Origin: Microbacterium phyllosphaerae
Lineage (GTDB): Bacteria; Actinomycetota; Actinomycetes; Actinomycetales; Microbacteriaceae
DNA: 64,000 nt
Assembly (NCBI RefSeq): GCF_017876435.1
Contig: NZ_JAGIOA010000001.1
Span: 1,364,001-1,428,000 of the forward strand
Direction of reading: 5' to 3'
Part shown: positions 54,369 through 63,034 of the stretch, piece by piece
Layout of the letters: each line of letters opens with the position of its first letter
How positions within the stretch are numbered: position 1 is the stretch's first letter
Notes under the pieces: model-generated
What the model saw: the letters and a program-made list of their open reading frames with translations, nothing else
Told to the model about the DNA's origin: nothing
Databases searched by the model: none
Program-made: the position numbers and the translations under genes

Positions 54369-56333
54369 TCAGGCGGTCGCGAGGGCCGCTTTCGTCGAGG
54401 TCGTGCGCCGCAGCGTGACCGCCAGTGTCGTCGCGACGAGCGACAGCACGCCCCACACGATGAGTCCGGCGGCGGCGCCTCCGTTCGCGGCGATCAGCCC
54501 GGTGAAGGCCGGAGCGGTCGGCAACGCCGCACCGAGGTCGGCGAGCCACCCTGGCACCGTCGAGATCAGGCCGGTCGCGATCGCGAGTACGCCGACGAGC
54601 GCGCTGATCCAGCGTCCGATGCCACCGAACACCGCGACCAGGGCCTGGTTCACGGCGGCGAAGACGATGCCCGCGAGCACGGCGATGCCCGCGAACGCCC
54701 ACCAGGTGCCGGCGTCGTAGCTCGCCACGATCTGCACGATGAGCGAGACCAGCAGACCCTGGGCCGCACCGATCGCCGCGGCGGGCGCGAACGCGCGCAG
54801 CGCGAGTCCGGCCGACGAGCGGCGTGACGTCAGTGTGCGGGCGGTGTGGGCGCGCATCACGAGGAACGAGGCGAGAGCGCCGAACCACAGCACGACGGCG
54901 GCGAGAAGCGGGATCGCGGTGGGGCCGAAGATCGTCGTGCCGTCGGCGCCCTTCGACGCGACCGGGTCGGCGATGACAGACGCGAGTGAGGTCGACTCCG
55001 AGTCGCTGAACGAGGGGAGCGAATCGGATGCCGTGCGCAGGCCACCCGCGAGGTCGCCGGTTCCCGTGGCGAGGGTGTCGAGCCCTGTCGAGAGTTCCGT
55101 GGCGCCGGTCGCGAGTTCGGTCGCACCGCTGGAGAGCTGGTCGGCTCCGGTCGACAGCGCACGCGCACCGGCGGCGGACTGGTCCAGTCCCTCCGAGGCG
55201 AGCTGCCTCAGACCGTCGGCGAGCGTCGTCGCGCCGGCTCCTGCCTGGCCCATCTGCGTGGCGAGAGTGGTGAATGCGGAGGGAAGGGTCGCGATGTTCG
55301 GCGCGACCTTCGTGAGGTAGCCCGAGGCGGTTCCCGCCGACTTCGCGACGGCCGCCGCGTTCGCGGCCTCGGTCGCCAGCTCTGCGCAGAGATCCCCCGA
55401 CACGGCAGGGTCGCAACTCGCGGCCATCTCACCGAGCTTCTGCGCCAGGGCGGCAGACTTCGTCCCCGCATCCGTCGCCGAGGCGGTACCGGTCTTGATG
55501 GCCCCGACGAGTGCCGGCATCTGTTCCGCCTGGTCGCTCAACGCCGCCGCACCGTCGGTCAGGCCCTGACCGAGAGTGGATGCGCCGCCGGCGGCATCGC
55601 GCGTCTTCGAAGCGAGGGTGTCGAGACCGGATGCGAGCGACGAGGCTCCCGTTCCGAGTTCGGCGGCACCCGACGCCAGCTGTGTGGCCCCGTCCGGGAT
55701 GGCTGCGGCGCCCGTCGCGGCATCCCGTGCTCCGCTGGCCAGCTTCACGGCTCCGTCCGCCGCGTCGCCGATCTGGTCGCCGATCGTCGTGAAGCCCACC
55801 AGGATGTTCTCGGTCGTCGCCTCCGAGAGAAGCGTGCCCATGCTCGAGGCCGCGACGTTCGCGATCTGGCTCGTGATGAGGTCGTCGGCGACGAGCCCGT
55901 CATCGGGGGTGGTGACCTTGATGGTCGCCTGCTCGGCGTCGCCACCGCCGTCCGAGATCGCCTGACCCGCGGAGGTCGCGGCCGCCGAGAAGTCCTCGGG
56001 GATCGTGATGACCGCCTGGTAGGAGCCGTCGGCGAGTCCCTCGGCAGCGTCGTCCTCGTTCGAGATCACCCAGGTGAGGTTCGAGTCGAGGTCGTCCGAG
56101 CCCTCGACGAGACCAGAGGCGAGCTGGCGTCCGAGGGGGGTGAGCTGTCCATCGATCTCGACGGGTTCGTCGAGGTTGACGATCGCAGCGGTCATCGAGT
56201 CGAGTCGCTCGGTCGGATTCTGCAACGCGGCGACCAGGATGCCGCCGACAGCCGCGGGCAGCATCAGGATGCCGAGGATGGTCAGCCACGTGATGGGCTT
56301 GCGTGAGCGTGCGCGCTCGATGGGGAGGGTCAT
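54369..56333 (-). CDS. YhgE/Pip-domain membrane export protein
   Basis: The 654-residue protein has one N-terminal helix, a long external region with many repeats of the type LASGAAELGTGASSLASG (alanine/glycine/leucine-rich, likely elongated coiled or beta-helical), and five to six C-terminal helices. This is the YhgE/Pip architecture seen with ABC-2-like exporters and ESX or lipid systems. It starts overlapping the MMPL stop (ATGA), so the two are one transport unit under the TetR operator. Confidence 0.87.
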   Translation of the reverse strand: MTLPIERARSRKPITWLTILGILMLPAAVGGILVAALQNPTERLDSMTAAIVNLDEPVEIDGQLTPLGRQLASGLVEGSDDLDSNLTWVISNEDDAAEGLADGSYQAVITIPEDFSAAATSAGQAISDGGGDAEQATIKVTTPDDGLVADDLITSQIANVAASSMGTLLSEATTENILVGFTTIGDQIGDAADGAVKLASGARDAATGAAAIPDGATQLASGAAELGTGASSLASGLDTLASKTRDAAGGASTLGQGLTDGAAALSDQAEQMPALVGAIKTGTASATDAGTKSAALAQKLGEMAASCDPAVSGDLCAELATEAANAAAVAKSAGTASGYLTKVAPNIATLPSAFTTLATQMGQAGAGATTLADGLRQLASEGLDQSAAGARALSTGADQLSSGATELATGATELSTGLDTLATGTGDLAGGLRTASDSLPSFSDSESTSLASVIADPVASKGADGTTIFGPTAIPLLAAVVLWFGALASFLVMRAHTARTLTSRRSSAGLALRAFAPAAAIGAAQGLLVSLIVQIVASYDAGTWWAFAGIAVLAGIVFAAVNQALVAVFGGIGRWISALVGVLAIATGLISTVPGWLADLGAALPTAPAFTGLIAANGGAAAGLIVWGVLSLVATTLAVTLRRTTSTKAALATA

Positions 56334-59119
56334 GCGGTCACCTCGGTCGATTCGGAGGATTCGTCGGCGCTGTGGGGCGCGGAAGCGAGTGCGGCGGGTG
56401 CGTCGATGGCGATCACGTCCGCGGGGCCACGCCCGGCGTCCGTGAGCACATCGAGGGCGATCTCGGGAGTGAGCGCGGTCAGCAGCACCGCGGTCGAGCG
56501 GCGCGCATCGCGCAGGCGGGCGGCGAGCTGGTCGCGCTCGGAGGGCGCCAGGCGATCGATGCCGTCGATCACGACGAGGGCGGGGCGTCCTCGCAGAGCC
56601 TCGGACAGATCGGTCGACAGATCGCCCGCATCCGTGATCATCACCGCACCGACATGCGCGCGCACCCAGGCGGCGCGGCCGGGAAGCAGGTGGCCCGCCA
56701 CCCGGAGGCGACCGTCGTCGGGTGTCACGCGGCCTGCGATGCTCAGAGACAGGGCGCGCAGCGCGCCGGGTGATGATCCGGTCAACACCGCGGCCGCACC
56801 CGGAGCGAGGCGGACGTGGAGCCCGTCGATGCCGGCATCCGCGATCGTCAGGTCGTCGGCCGCGACGACCGAGTCGTCTCCGGGCCACGCGGCCAGATGG
56901 CGCTCGCGCTCGACCGCCTCGCCCTCGATGTCGACGCTGGGCAGGATCTTCTCCAGCCACGCCGGGATCTCCCAGGCGCGCTCGCCGAGGATCGCCATCA
57001 GCGCGGGGATGAGCGTCATTCTCACGAGGAACGCGTCGATCGCGATACCCGCGGCGAGGCCCAGCGCGATCGGCTTGAGCGACGAGTCGCCCTCGGGCAC
57101 GAACGCCACGAACACCGCGAACATGATGAGTCCGGCTGCCGTCACGACCTTGGCCGATCCGGTGAAGCCGCTGCGCACGGCACGCAGAGCAGCGGCGCGA
57201 CGGGTCGCCCGATCGGGGCTCTTCCCCTCGGGGTCGTGCACGAAGTCCTCTCGCATGCGCGACACGAGGAAGACCTGGTAGTCCATCGCGAGGCCGAACA
57301 GCACGCCCATCAGGATGATCGGCATGAAGCTGATGATCGGACCGACCTTCGCGACGTGCAGGAGATCGGCGAACCAGCCCCACTCGAACACCGCACCGAC
57401 GACGCCGAATCCGGCGACGATCGACAGCAGGTAGCCGGCGGCGGCGGTGATCGGCACCCAGAGCGAGCGGAACACGATCGTGAGCAGGACCAGCGACAGG
57501 CCGATCACGAAGATGCCGAAGGGGAGCAGGGCGTTTCCGAGCTGATCGGAGATGTCGATCCCCACGGCGGTGAAACCGGTGACCTTCAGGTCGATGCCGA
57601 ACTCGTCGAGCCACTCGTCGTGGTGCGATCGCAGCTCGCGCACGAGATCCGCGGTCGCCGGGTCGTCGGCCGCCGTCTCGGGAATGATCTGCACGATGCC
57701 GGTGTCGGCCGTCTCGTTCGGGGTCGAGAGGGCGACCTCCTTCACGCCGTCGATCTTGGCCACTGCGTCGCCGAGATCGTCCATCAGGGTCACCGGATCG
57801 GTGGACGTGACGATCGTGCCGGTCAGGATCAGCGGGCCGTTGAAACCGGGGCCGAACTCCTCGCCGACGAGGTCGTAGCTCTGACGGGCCTCGGAGTCCT
57901 TGGGGAGCACGCCGGCGTTGGGCAGGGCGAGGTTCAGGCTCAGCGCCGGCACCGCGACGATGCCGAGACCGATGACGACGGCGAGAGAGACGAGGATCGG
58001 GCGCTTGGTCACTCCGGTCACCCAGCGCTCGCTGAAGCGGCGGCGAGGGGCGGGAGCAGGCTTTCCCTCTTTCGCCTTCGGTGCCTTGCGAGGGCGCCCT
58101 GCGACGCGGCCCTTCATGAAGCCGAGCAGAGCAGGAGTGAGGGTGACCGCGATCGCGACGGCGACGGCGACGGCCGCCGATGCGGCGATGCCCATGGTCG
58201 TGAGGAACGGGATGCCTGCGAAGCCGAGGCCGATCAGGGCGATGAGCACCGTGACGCCGGCGAACACGACGGCCGAGCCTGCGGTGCCCACGGCGCGGGC
58301 CGTCGACTCCTCGGGGTCGACACCCTCGCGGACCTGATCCTGATGTCTGGCCATGATGAACAGCGCATAGTCGATGCCGACCGCGAGCCCGAGCATGAGC
58401 GCGAGCAGGGGAGTCGTCGACGAGACGGTGGCGAAGGCGGTGGCCGCGAAGATGCCGGCCATCGAGATGCCCACACCGAGGATGGCGGTGAGGAGCGGCA
58501 GCCCTGCGACGACGAACGAGCGGAACGTCACGATGAGCACGAGCAGGGCGATGAGGAGACCCACGGCCTCGGTGAGGGTGACTCCGGGGACCGACGTCGC
58601 GAAGAGGTCGCCGCCGAGCGCGGTCTGGGAGCCTGCGGGGAGCTCGTCGGCGAGATCGGAGACGACCGCCCGGAGGTCGTCCTGCGTCTTGTCCGACACG
58701 TCGCTCGCCTGGCCGTCGAACTGCATGCGGATGATCCCGGCGGTCTCGTCGTCGTTGATCATGCCGCTGACCATCTCATCGAACGGCGACGTGGCCGAGA
58801 GCACGGAGTCGTCGAGATCGGCGAGCTCGGCGACGGCATCCTCGATGTCGTTCCGATAGGCGTCGTCGGTGATGGAGTCGCCGTCAGCCGCGACCACGAT
58901 GATCTGCGCACTGGTTCCGCTGACCTGAGGGAACGACCGGTTGAGCTGCTCGAGACCGGCCTGGGACTCGGTTCCGGGGATCGAGAAGGAGTTGTCGGTG
59001 CCCGCTCCGAGCACGAGCGCGCCGGCCCCGGCGATGCCGAGCGCGAGGAGCCAGGAGACGAGGACGCGCCACGGGTGGCGGTACGACCAGCGGCCGAGCG
59101 AAGACAGGAGGGTGGACAC
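56330..59119 (-). CDS. MMPL/RND-family transporter with extra ATPase-like C-terminal domain
   Basis: The 929-residue protein has the two RND halves: an N-terminal helix, an external loop, then helices with GIDYALFIMARHQDQVREGV (first half) and GLAMDYQVFLVSRMREDFVH (second half), the GxxxDY motifs of MMPL proteins. These export lipids or drugs. Residues from about 751 on form a further domain: VVAADDLTIADAGIDGLHVR, VLTGSSPGALRALSLSIAGR where Walker A should be, and RPALVVIDGIDRLAPSER like Walker B. GTG at 59119 is preceded by GAGGAG. Confidence 0.88.
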   Translation of the reverse strand: MSTLLSSLGRWSYRHPWRVLVSWLLALGIAGAGALVLGAGTDNSFSIPGTESQAGLEQLNRSFPQVSGTSAQIIVVAADGDSITDDAYRNDIEDAVAELADLDDSVLSATSPFDEMVSGMINDDETAGIIRMQFDGQASDVSDKTQDDLRAVVSDLADELPAGSQTALGGDLFATSVPGVTLTEAVGLLIALLVLIVTFRSFVVAGLPLLTAILGVGISMAGIFAATAFATVSSTTPLLALMLGLAVGIDYALFIMARHQDQVREGVDPEESTARAVGTAGSAVVFAGVTVLIALIGLGFAGIPFLTTMGIAASAAVAVAVAIAVTLTPALLGFMKGRVAGRPRKAPKAKEGKPAPAPRRRFSERWVTGVTKRPILVSLAVVIGLGIVAVPALSLNLALPNAGVLPKDSEARQSYDLVGEEFGPGFNGPLILTGTIVTSTDPVTLMDDLGDAVAKIDGVKEVALSTPNETADTGIVQIIPETAADDPATADLVRELRSHHDEWLDEFGIDLKVTGFTAVGIDISDQLGNALLPFGIFVIGLSLVLLTIVFRSLWVPITAAAGYLLSIVAGFGVVGAVFEWGWFADLLHVAKVGPIISFMPIILMGVLFGLAMDYQVFLVSRMREDFVHDPEGKSPDRATRRAAALRAVRSGFTGSAKVVTAAGLIMFAVFVAFVPEGDSSLKPIALGLAAGIAIDAFLVRMTLIPALMAILGERAWEIPAWLEKILPSVDIEGEAVERERHLAAWPGDDSVVAADDLTIADAGIDGLHVRLAPGAAAVLTGSSPGALRALSLSIAGRVTPDDGRLRVAGHLLPGRAAWVRAHVGAVMITDAGDLSTDLSEALRGRPALVVIDGIDRLAPSERDQLAARLRDARRSTAVLLTALTPEIALDVLTDAGRGPADVIAIDAPAALASAPHSADESSESTEVTA

Positions 59120-59143
59120 GGAACTCCTCAGGGAATGCGGGCT

Positions 59144-59176
59144 GGATACACAGGTGTATCCAATACATAGATGTAT
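59144..59176. promoter_or_regulatory. tandem palindromic operators for TetR
   Basis: Two palindromes lie end to end between the MMPL and TetR start codons: GGATACAC-AG-GTGTATCC (59144-59161) and ATACAT-AG-ATGTAT (59163-59176), centres 17 bases apart. They share the same AG centre and ATACA core, as expected for cooperative TetR-dimer binding. Confidence 0.8.
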
Positions 59177-59240
59177 CGTAAGGTGATCCGAGCCCCGGAG
59201 TCTGTGTACGGGGTGTGAGAATGAGAGGCAGGAGGATTCG

Positions 59241-59864
59241 ATGACGACGCCCGCCACCCGCAGTCGCGAGAACACGCGAGCCAGGCTTCTGGATGCCGCA
59301 GCCCAGGTCTTCGCCGAGGTCGGCCTCGACGGAGCATCCGTGGAAGCGGTCTGCGACCGCGCCGGGTTCACACGCGGCGCGTTCTATTCGAACTTCGAGT
59401 CGAAGGACGAGCTGTTCCTGATGCTCGCCGGGAGCGTCGCAGAGCAGCGCGTCAGTGCCGTGCGCGCCCGTGTCGAGGAGATCGCCGCGGACGGCGGTCT
59501 CTCCGAAGGATGCGACCCGGTCGAGCTGGTGCAGCAGATCATGGATGCCGGCGGCGACGACCGCCTCGGCGTGATGCTCATGAGCGAGATCCGCATCCGC
59601 GCTCTGCGGGACGCGCAGTTCGGCGCCGCCTACCTCGTGCAGGAGCGCGAGATGGTCTCGAGCATCGCGACGATCATCACCGACATCGTCTCGGTGAGCT
59701 CGCTCGAGCTGAAGGTTCCGGCCGAAGAGGCCGCGCGCATGCTCATGATCATCTGGGAGGGCATGACCGTTCGCGGCGCGATGGCCGGGCAGGACTCCGA
59801 TCAGCTGCGCCACTCCGGCAGCGAGGAGCTGGGCAGGCTCGTGCAGCTGCTGCTCGCCGAGTGA
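59241..59864 (+). CDS. TetR-family transcriptional regulator
   Basis: The 207-residue regulator has an N-terminal HTH (RARLLDAAAQVFAEVGLDGA, SVEAVCDRAGFTRGAFYSNF) and a helical ligand domain. The ATG has GGAGG upstream. It is divergent from the MMPL-YhgE pair with two palindromes between, so it probably represses the exporter and itself until a substrate binds. Confidence 0.92.
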   Translation: MTTPATRSRENTRARLLDAAAQVFAEVGLDGASVEAVCDRAGFTRGAFYSNFESKDELFLMLAGSVAEQRVSAVRARVEEIAADGGLSEGCDPVELVQQIMDAGGDDRLGVMLMSEIRIRALRDAQFGAAYLVQEREMVSSIATIITDIVSVSSLELKVPAEEAARMLMIIWEGMTVRGAMAGQDSDQLRHSGSEELGRLVQLLLAE

Positions 59865-59879
59865 CCCGGGACCCGCAGA

Positions 59880-59948
59880 TGCATGCCGAGATCACACCTG
59901 CATGCCGAAAGGGCCCGTTTCGACCTGCATCCGTGTTCTCGGCATGCA
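59880..59948. repeat. large imperfect palindrome between convergent genes
   Basis: Arms TGCATGCCGAGA (59880-59891) and TCTCGGCATGCA (59937-59948) pair perfectly over 12 bp. The inner segments pair at 13 of 18 positions, up to a GGGCCC centre. The unit TGCATGCCGA occurs twice in the left arm. It may be a dispersed palindromic repeat or bidirectional terminator between tetR and menC. Confidence 0.6.
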
Positions 59949-59960
59949 GATGAGCGTCGA

Positions 59961-60938
59961 TCAGCGTGCGTCGAGCACGGCGTAGCACCGCGCGAGGCGT
60001 TCGAGCCACCAGTCGCGGCGGTCGCTCGATGCCGCGAGGCGGGTGAGCGCCGCCTCATCGGGCGTGACCCGCGCCGCGGGGATCGATCCGTCGACCGGAC
60101 GGAGGTCGGCGACGTCGTCGAGGAAGAGCGACGCGGTGCCGAGGCCGCAGTCGTAGTCGAGGGTCGGCAGGGCCGCAGCGAGCGCCGCGCCCTGCGACAG
60201 CCCGATCGCGGTGTCGAGCGCGCTCGAGACGACCACGGGCAGGCCGGCGGCCGTGACGATCTGCAGTGCGTGCGTGATGCCGCCGAGCGGCTGGGCCTTG
60301 ATCACGAGCAGGTCGGCGGCCTTCTCGCGAGCGACGGCGAGCGGGTCGGACGACTTGCGGATGCTCTCATCGGCGGCGACCGGGATGCCCATGTACTTCA
60401 CCCGCGTGCGCAGCTCGGCGAGCTCGGGCACCGTGGCGCACGGCTGCTCGACGTACTCGAGGTCGAACTCGTTGAGCGCGTGCACCGCGTGCTCGGCCTC
60501 ATCGACGTTCCACAGTCCGTTGGCGTCGACGCGGATGCGGCCCTCGGGCCCCATGGCCTCGCGCACCGCTCGCACCCGTGCGATGTCGTCGGCGAGAGTC
60601 TGCCCGGGTTCGGCGACCTTGACCTTGGCGGTGCGGCAGCCGGCGAATCGCGCCAGCACCTCGGCGACCCGGGAGGCGTCGATCGCAGGGATCGTGGCGT
60701 TGACCCCGATCCGCTCGCGGAGAGGTTCGGGCTGCGGTCTCCAGGCGAAGTCGATCGCCGCGGCGAGCCAGGTCGCCGCCTCGGCGTCCTCGTATTCGAG
60801 GAACGGCGAGAACTCCGCCCACCCCTGCGGTCCCTCGACGAGCAGCGCCTCGCGGGTGTCGACACCGCGGAATCGGGTGTGCATGGGCAGGGAGACGACC
60901 CGGGCCGAGCTGAGCAGGTCTGCGAGCGGTGGGAGCAT
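59961..60938 (-). CDS. menC: o-succinylbenzoate synthase
   Basis: The 325-residue enolase-superfamily enzyme makes o-succinylbenzoate in menaquinone synthesis. It has the KxK pair (TAKVKVAEPG), metal ligands RVDANGLWN, YVEQP and AADES, and the second catalytic lysine LLVIKAQPLGG. Actinobacterial MenC of this short type begins as here (MLPPLADLLSSARVVSLPMH). Its proximity to menB and menE supports the name. Confidence 0.92.
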   Translation of the reverse strand: MLPPLADLLSSARVVSLPMHTRFRGVDTREALLVEGPQGWAEFSPFLEYEDAEAATWLAAAIDFAWRPQPEPLRERIGVNATIPAIDASRVAEVLARFAGCRTAKVKVAEPGQTLADDIARVRAVREAMGPEGRIRVDANGLWNVDEAEHAVHALNEFDLEYVEQPCATVPELAELRTRVKYMGIPVAADESIRKSSDPLAVAREKAADLLVIKAQPLGGITHALQIVTAAGLPVVVSSALDTAIGLSQGAALAAALPTLDYDCGLGTASLFLDDVADLRPVDGSIPAARVTPDEAALTRLAASSDRRDWWLERLARCYAVLDAR

Positions 60939-60997
60939 GTGCTCATTCTGCTCCGTGCCCGCTCGCCGATGGCATCCGCCGTGCCGAAGGCAGTGAG

Positions 60998-62017
60998 TCA
61001 GATCAGTCGCTTCTGCAGTTCGCCGAGTCGCTCGCTGGGCAGGAAGCCGAGCAGCGTGTTGACGGCGAGCATGTGCGCGTTCGATTCGGCGTTGTAGGTG
61101 TAGACCGCTGTCGTCCGGGGCGCCTCGCGGTGCAGCGTCCGCAGATTGGTGACCTTCACGGCCATGCCGAGACGATGCCCGCGATCCGCCGCGCGCACGA
61201 GAGTTCCCCACTGGTACGCGTTTCCGTCATCGGCGGAGACGACGAGCTGGGAGTATGCGGCCGCACCGCCGTCCGGGGCGAGGGCGATGGTCCCGAACGA
61301 GAGGCGCCGCTGTCGCTCGATCAGATCTTCGCTCTCGCGGATGCTGTCGACGTCGGGCTTCTGCGGTTCGATGTCGAGGTCGCCGGTCGGTGCCTCGGTC
61401 TCGAGCGTGGCGTCGAGGATCGTCCAGCGTTCCACGACTTCGTCGGGGATCCGGCCGACCCAGCTGCGGATCTCATATCCCTCGGTGGAGCCGGCGATCT
61501 CGGCCTCGATGCGGTCGAGCAGCGAGGGCTCGACGGGCAGGACGAGTCGGCTCTGCACGTCGCCGAGGGCGAGCGCGTATCCGCGGGCTCGGGCGAACTC
61601 GCGCCCGGGCGACCCAGTCCCCTCCGAACCGCGCTCGTAGGGCCAGGAAGTCGATCCGTGTGCCGTGGTGCGGCCGGATGCCACGGCTTCGCCCTCGAGG
61701 AACGCCAGCGCCTCCGAGCCGATGCCGCGCCGTCTGTGGCGCGGCGGCACGCTGACCGCGAGGTGCGCGACGTGCGTGTTGTCCTTGAGTGGCAGCGCGA
61801 GGCTCGCGGAGCCGACCACTTGATCGTCGGCGCGCAGCAGGTATGCGCGCCGATCGACCACGGCGGATTCCTGCTGCAGCTCGCTGCGGCATTCGGAGAG
61901 CGACCAGACGACGGCATCCGTGCCGCGGTCGGCACGCTCGGCGGTCGCGTACGCATTCCACCACGCGTCCACGTCGGCATCGTGCAGAGGGTCGATGCGC
62001 GAGATCTCGATGGCCAT
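60998..62017 (-). CDS. tandem double-GNAT N-acetyltransferase
   Basis: The 339-residue protein has two GNAT-like domains. The first (about 1-190) has a good acetyl-CoA loop (HLAVSVPPRHRRRGIGSEAL). The second (about 200-339) has a weaker loop (VRAADRGHRLGMAVKVTNLR) and the ending YNAESNAHMLAVNTLLGFLP. Such tandem GNATs resemble mycothiol synthase or aminoglycoside-type enzymes, but the mycothiol-synthase length is different. It lies between menC and menB; its ATG is six bases after TACCGT. Confidence 0.82.
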   Translation of the reverse strand: MAIEISRIDPLHDADVDAWWNAYATAERADRGTDAVVWSLSECRSELQQESAVVDRRAYLLRADDQVVGSASLALPLKDNTHVAHLAVSVPPRHRRRGIGSEALAFLEGEAVASGRTTAHGSTSWPYERGSEGTGSPGREFARARGYALALGDVQSRLVLPVEPSLLDRIEAEIAGSTEGYEIRSWVGRIPDEVVERWTILDATLETEAPTGDLDIEPQKPDVDSIRESEDLIERQRRLSFGTIALAPDGGAAAYSQLVVSADDGNAYQWGTLVRAADRGHRLGMAVKVTNLRTLHREAPRTTAVYTYNAESNAHMLAVNTLLGFLPSERLGELQKRLI

Positions 62018-62089
62018 GCGCCCACGGTACTTGCTCTCGCAGGCGGCGCCGTCTGCGTCTGCAACCTCGTCGGGAATAGGCTGGATGCT

Positions 62090-63001
62090 GTGACCAGCGC
62101 ATTCGTCTCAGACCTGTTCGACCCGGACGAATGGGTGCTCGCGCCCGGGGCCGAGGACTACACCGACATCACCGCCCACGTGAGCACCGACGGCGGAGTC
62201 GCGCGGATCGCGTTCAACCGTCCTGAGGTGCGCAACGCCTTCCGACCGCACACGGTCGACGAGCTGTACCGTGCGCTCGATGACGCGAGGCAGAACCCCC
62301 GTATCGGAGCCGTGCTGCTGACGGGCAACGGCCCGAGCCCGAAGGACGGCGGCTGGGCCTTCTGCTCCGGGGGCGATCAGCGCATCCGCGGACGCGACGG
62401 CTACAAGTACTCCGACGATGAGACGACCGTGCACGACCCGGCGCGAGCCGGCCGACTGCACATCCTCGAGGTGCAGCGACTCATCCGCTTCATGCCCAAG
62501 GTCGTCATCGCGGTCGTCCCTGGGTGGGCGGCAGGCGGCGGACACTCGCTGCACGTCGTGTGCGATCTCACGATCGCGTCGGCCGAGGAGGCGCGGTTCA
62601 AGCAGACCGACGCCGACGTGGGCAGCTTCGACGCCGGCTACGGCTCGGCCTACATGGCGCGGCAGACCGGGCAGAAGTTCGCGCGAGAGGTGTTCTTCCT
62701 CGCCGAGGAGTACTCGGCGCAGCGTGCTTACGAGGCCGGTGCGGTGAACCGCGTCGTGCCGCACGCCGAGCTCGAGCGCGAGGCGCTGAAGATGGCGCGC
62801 ACCGTTCTCACCAAGTCGCCGACCGCCATCCGGATGCTGAAGTTCGCCTTCAACGCGGTCGATGACGGGCTCGTCGGCCAGCAGGTGTTCGCGGGTGAGG
62901 CCACGCGTCTCGCCTACGGCACCGACGAGGCTGTGGAGGGGCGCGACTCGTTCCTCGAGAAGCGGGATCCGGACTGGACGTCCTTCCCCTGGCACTACTG
63001 A
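62090..63001 (+). CDS. menB: 1,4-dihydroxy-2-naphthoyl-CoA synthase
   Basis: The 303-residue crotonase-fold enzyme closes the second ring of menaquinone from o-succinylbenzoyl-CoA. Motifs are WAFCSGGDQRIRGRDGYKY (oxyanion and substrate loop), VVPGWAAGGGHSLHVVCDLT, FKQTDADVGSFDAGYGSAYM and the C-terminal SFLEKRDPDWTSFPWHY, which is typical of MenB. GTG at 62090 is seven bases after TAGGCT, a leaderless start. Confidence 0.95.
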   Translation: MTSAFVSDLFDPDEWVLAPGAEDYTDITAHVSTDGGVARIAFNRPEVRNAFRPHTVDELYRALDDARQNPRIGAVLLTGNGPSPKDGGWAFCSGGDQRIRGRDGYKYSDDETTVHDPARAGRLHILEVQRLIRFMPKVVIAVVPGWAAGGGHSLHVVCDLTIASAEEARFKQTDADVGSFDAGYGSAYMARQTGQKFAREVFFLAEEYSAQRAYEAGAVNRVVPHAELEREALKMARTVLTKSPTAIRMLKFAFNAVDDGLVGQQVFAGEATRLAYGTDEAVEGRDSFLEKRDPDWTSFPWHY

Positions 63002-63034
63002 ACGCCTGACACTGCGGAGCGGAACGGGAATCAC

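Noticed and set aside
56816..59170. A 784-codon frame antisense to the MMPL gene, and a 774-codon minus frame spanning 22917-25241
   Set aside because: Both are Arg/Asp/His-rich shadow frames. The overlapping genes have clear domains, starts and RBS or -10 signals.
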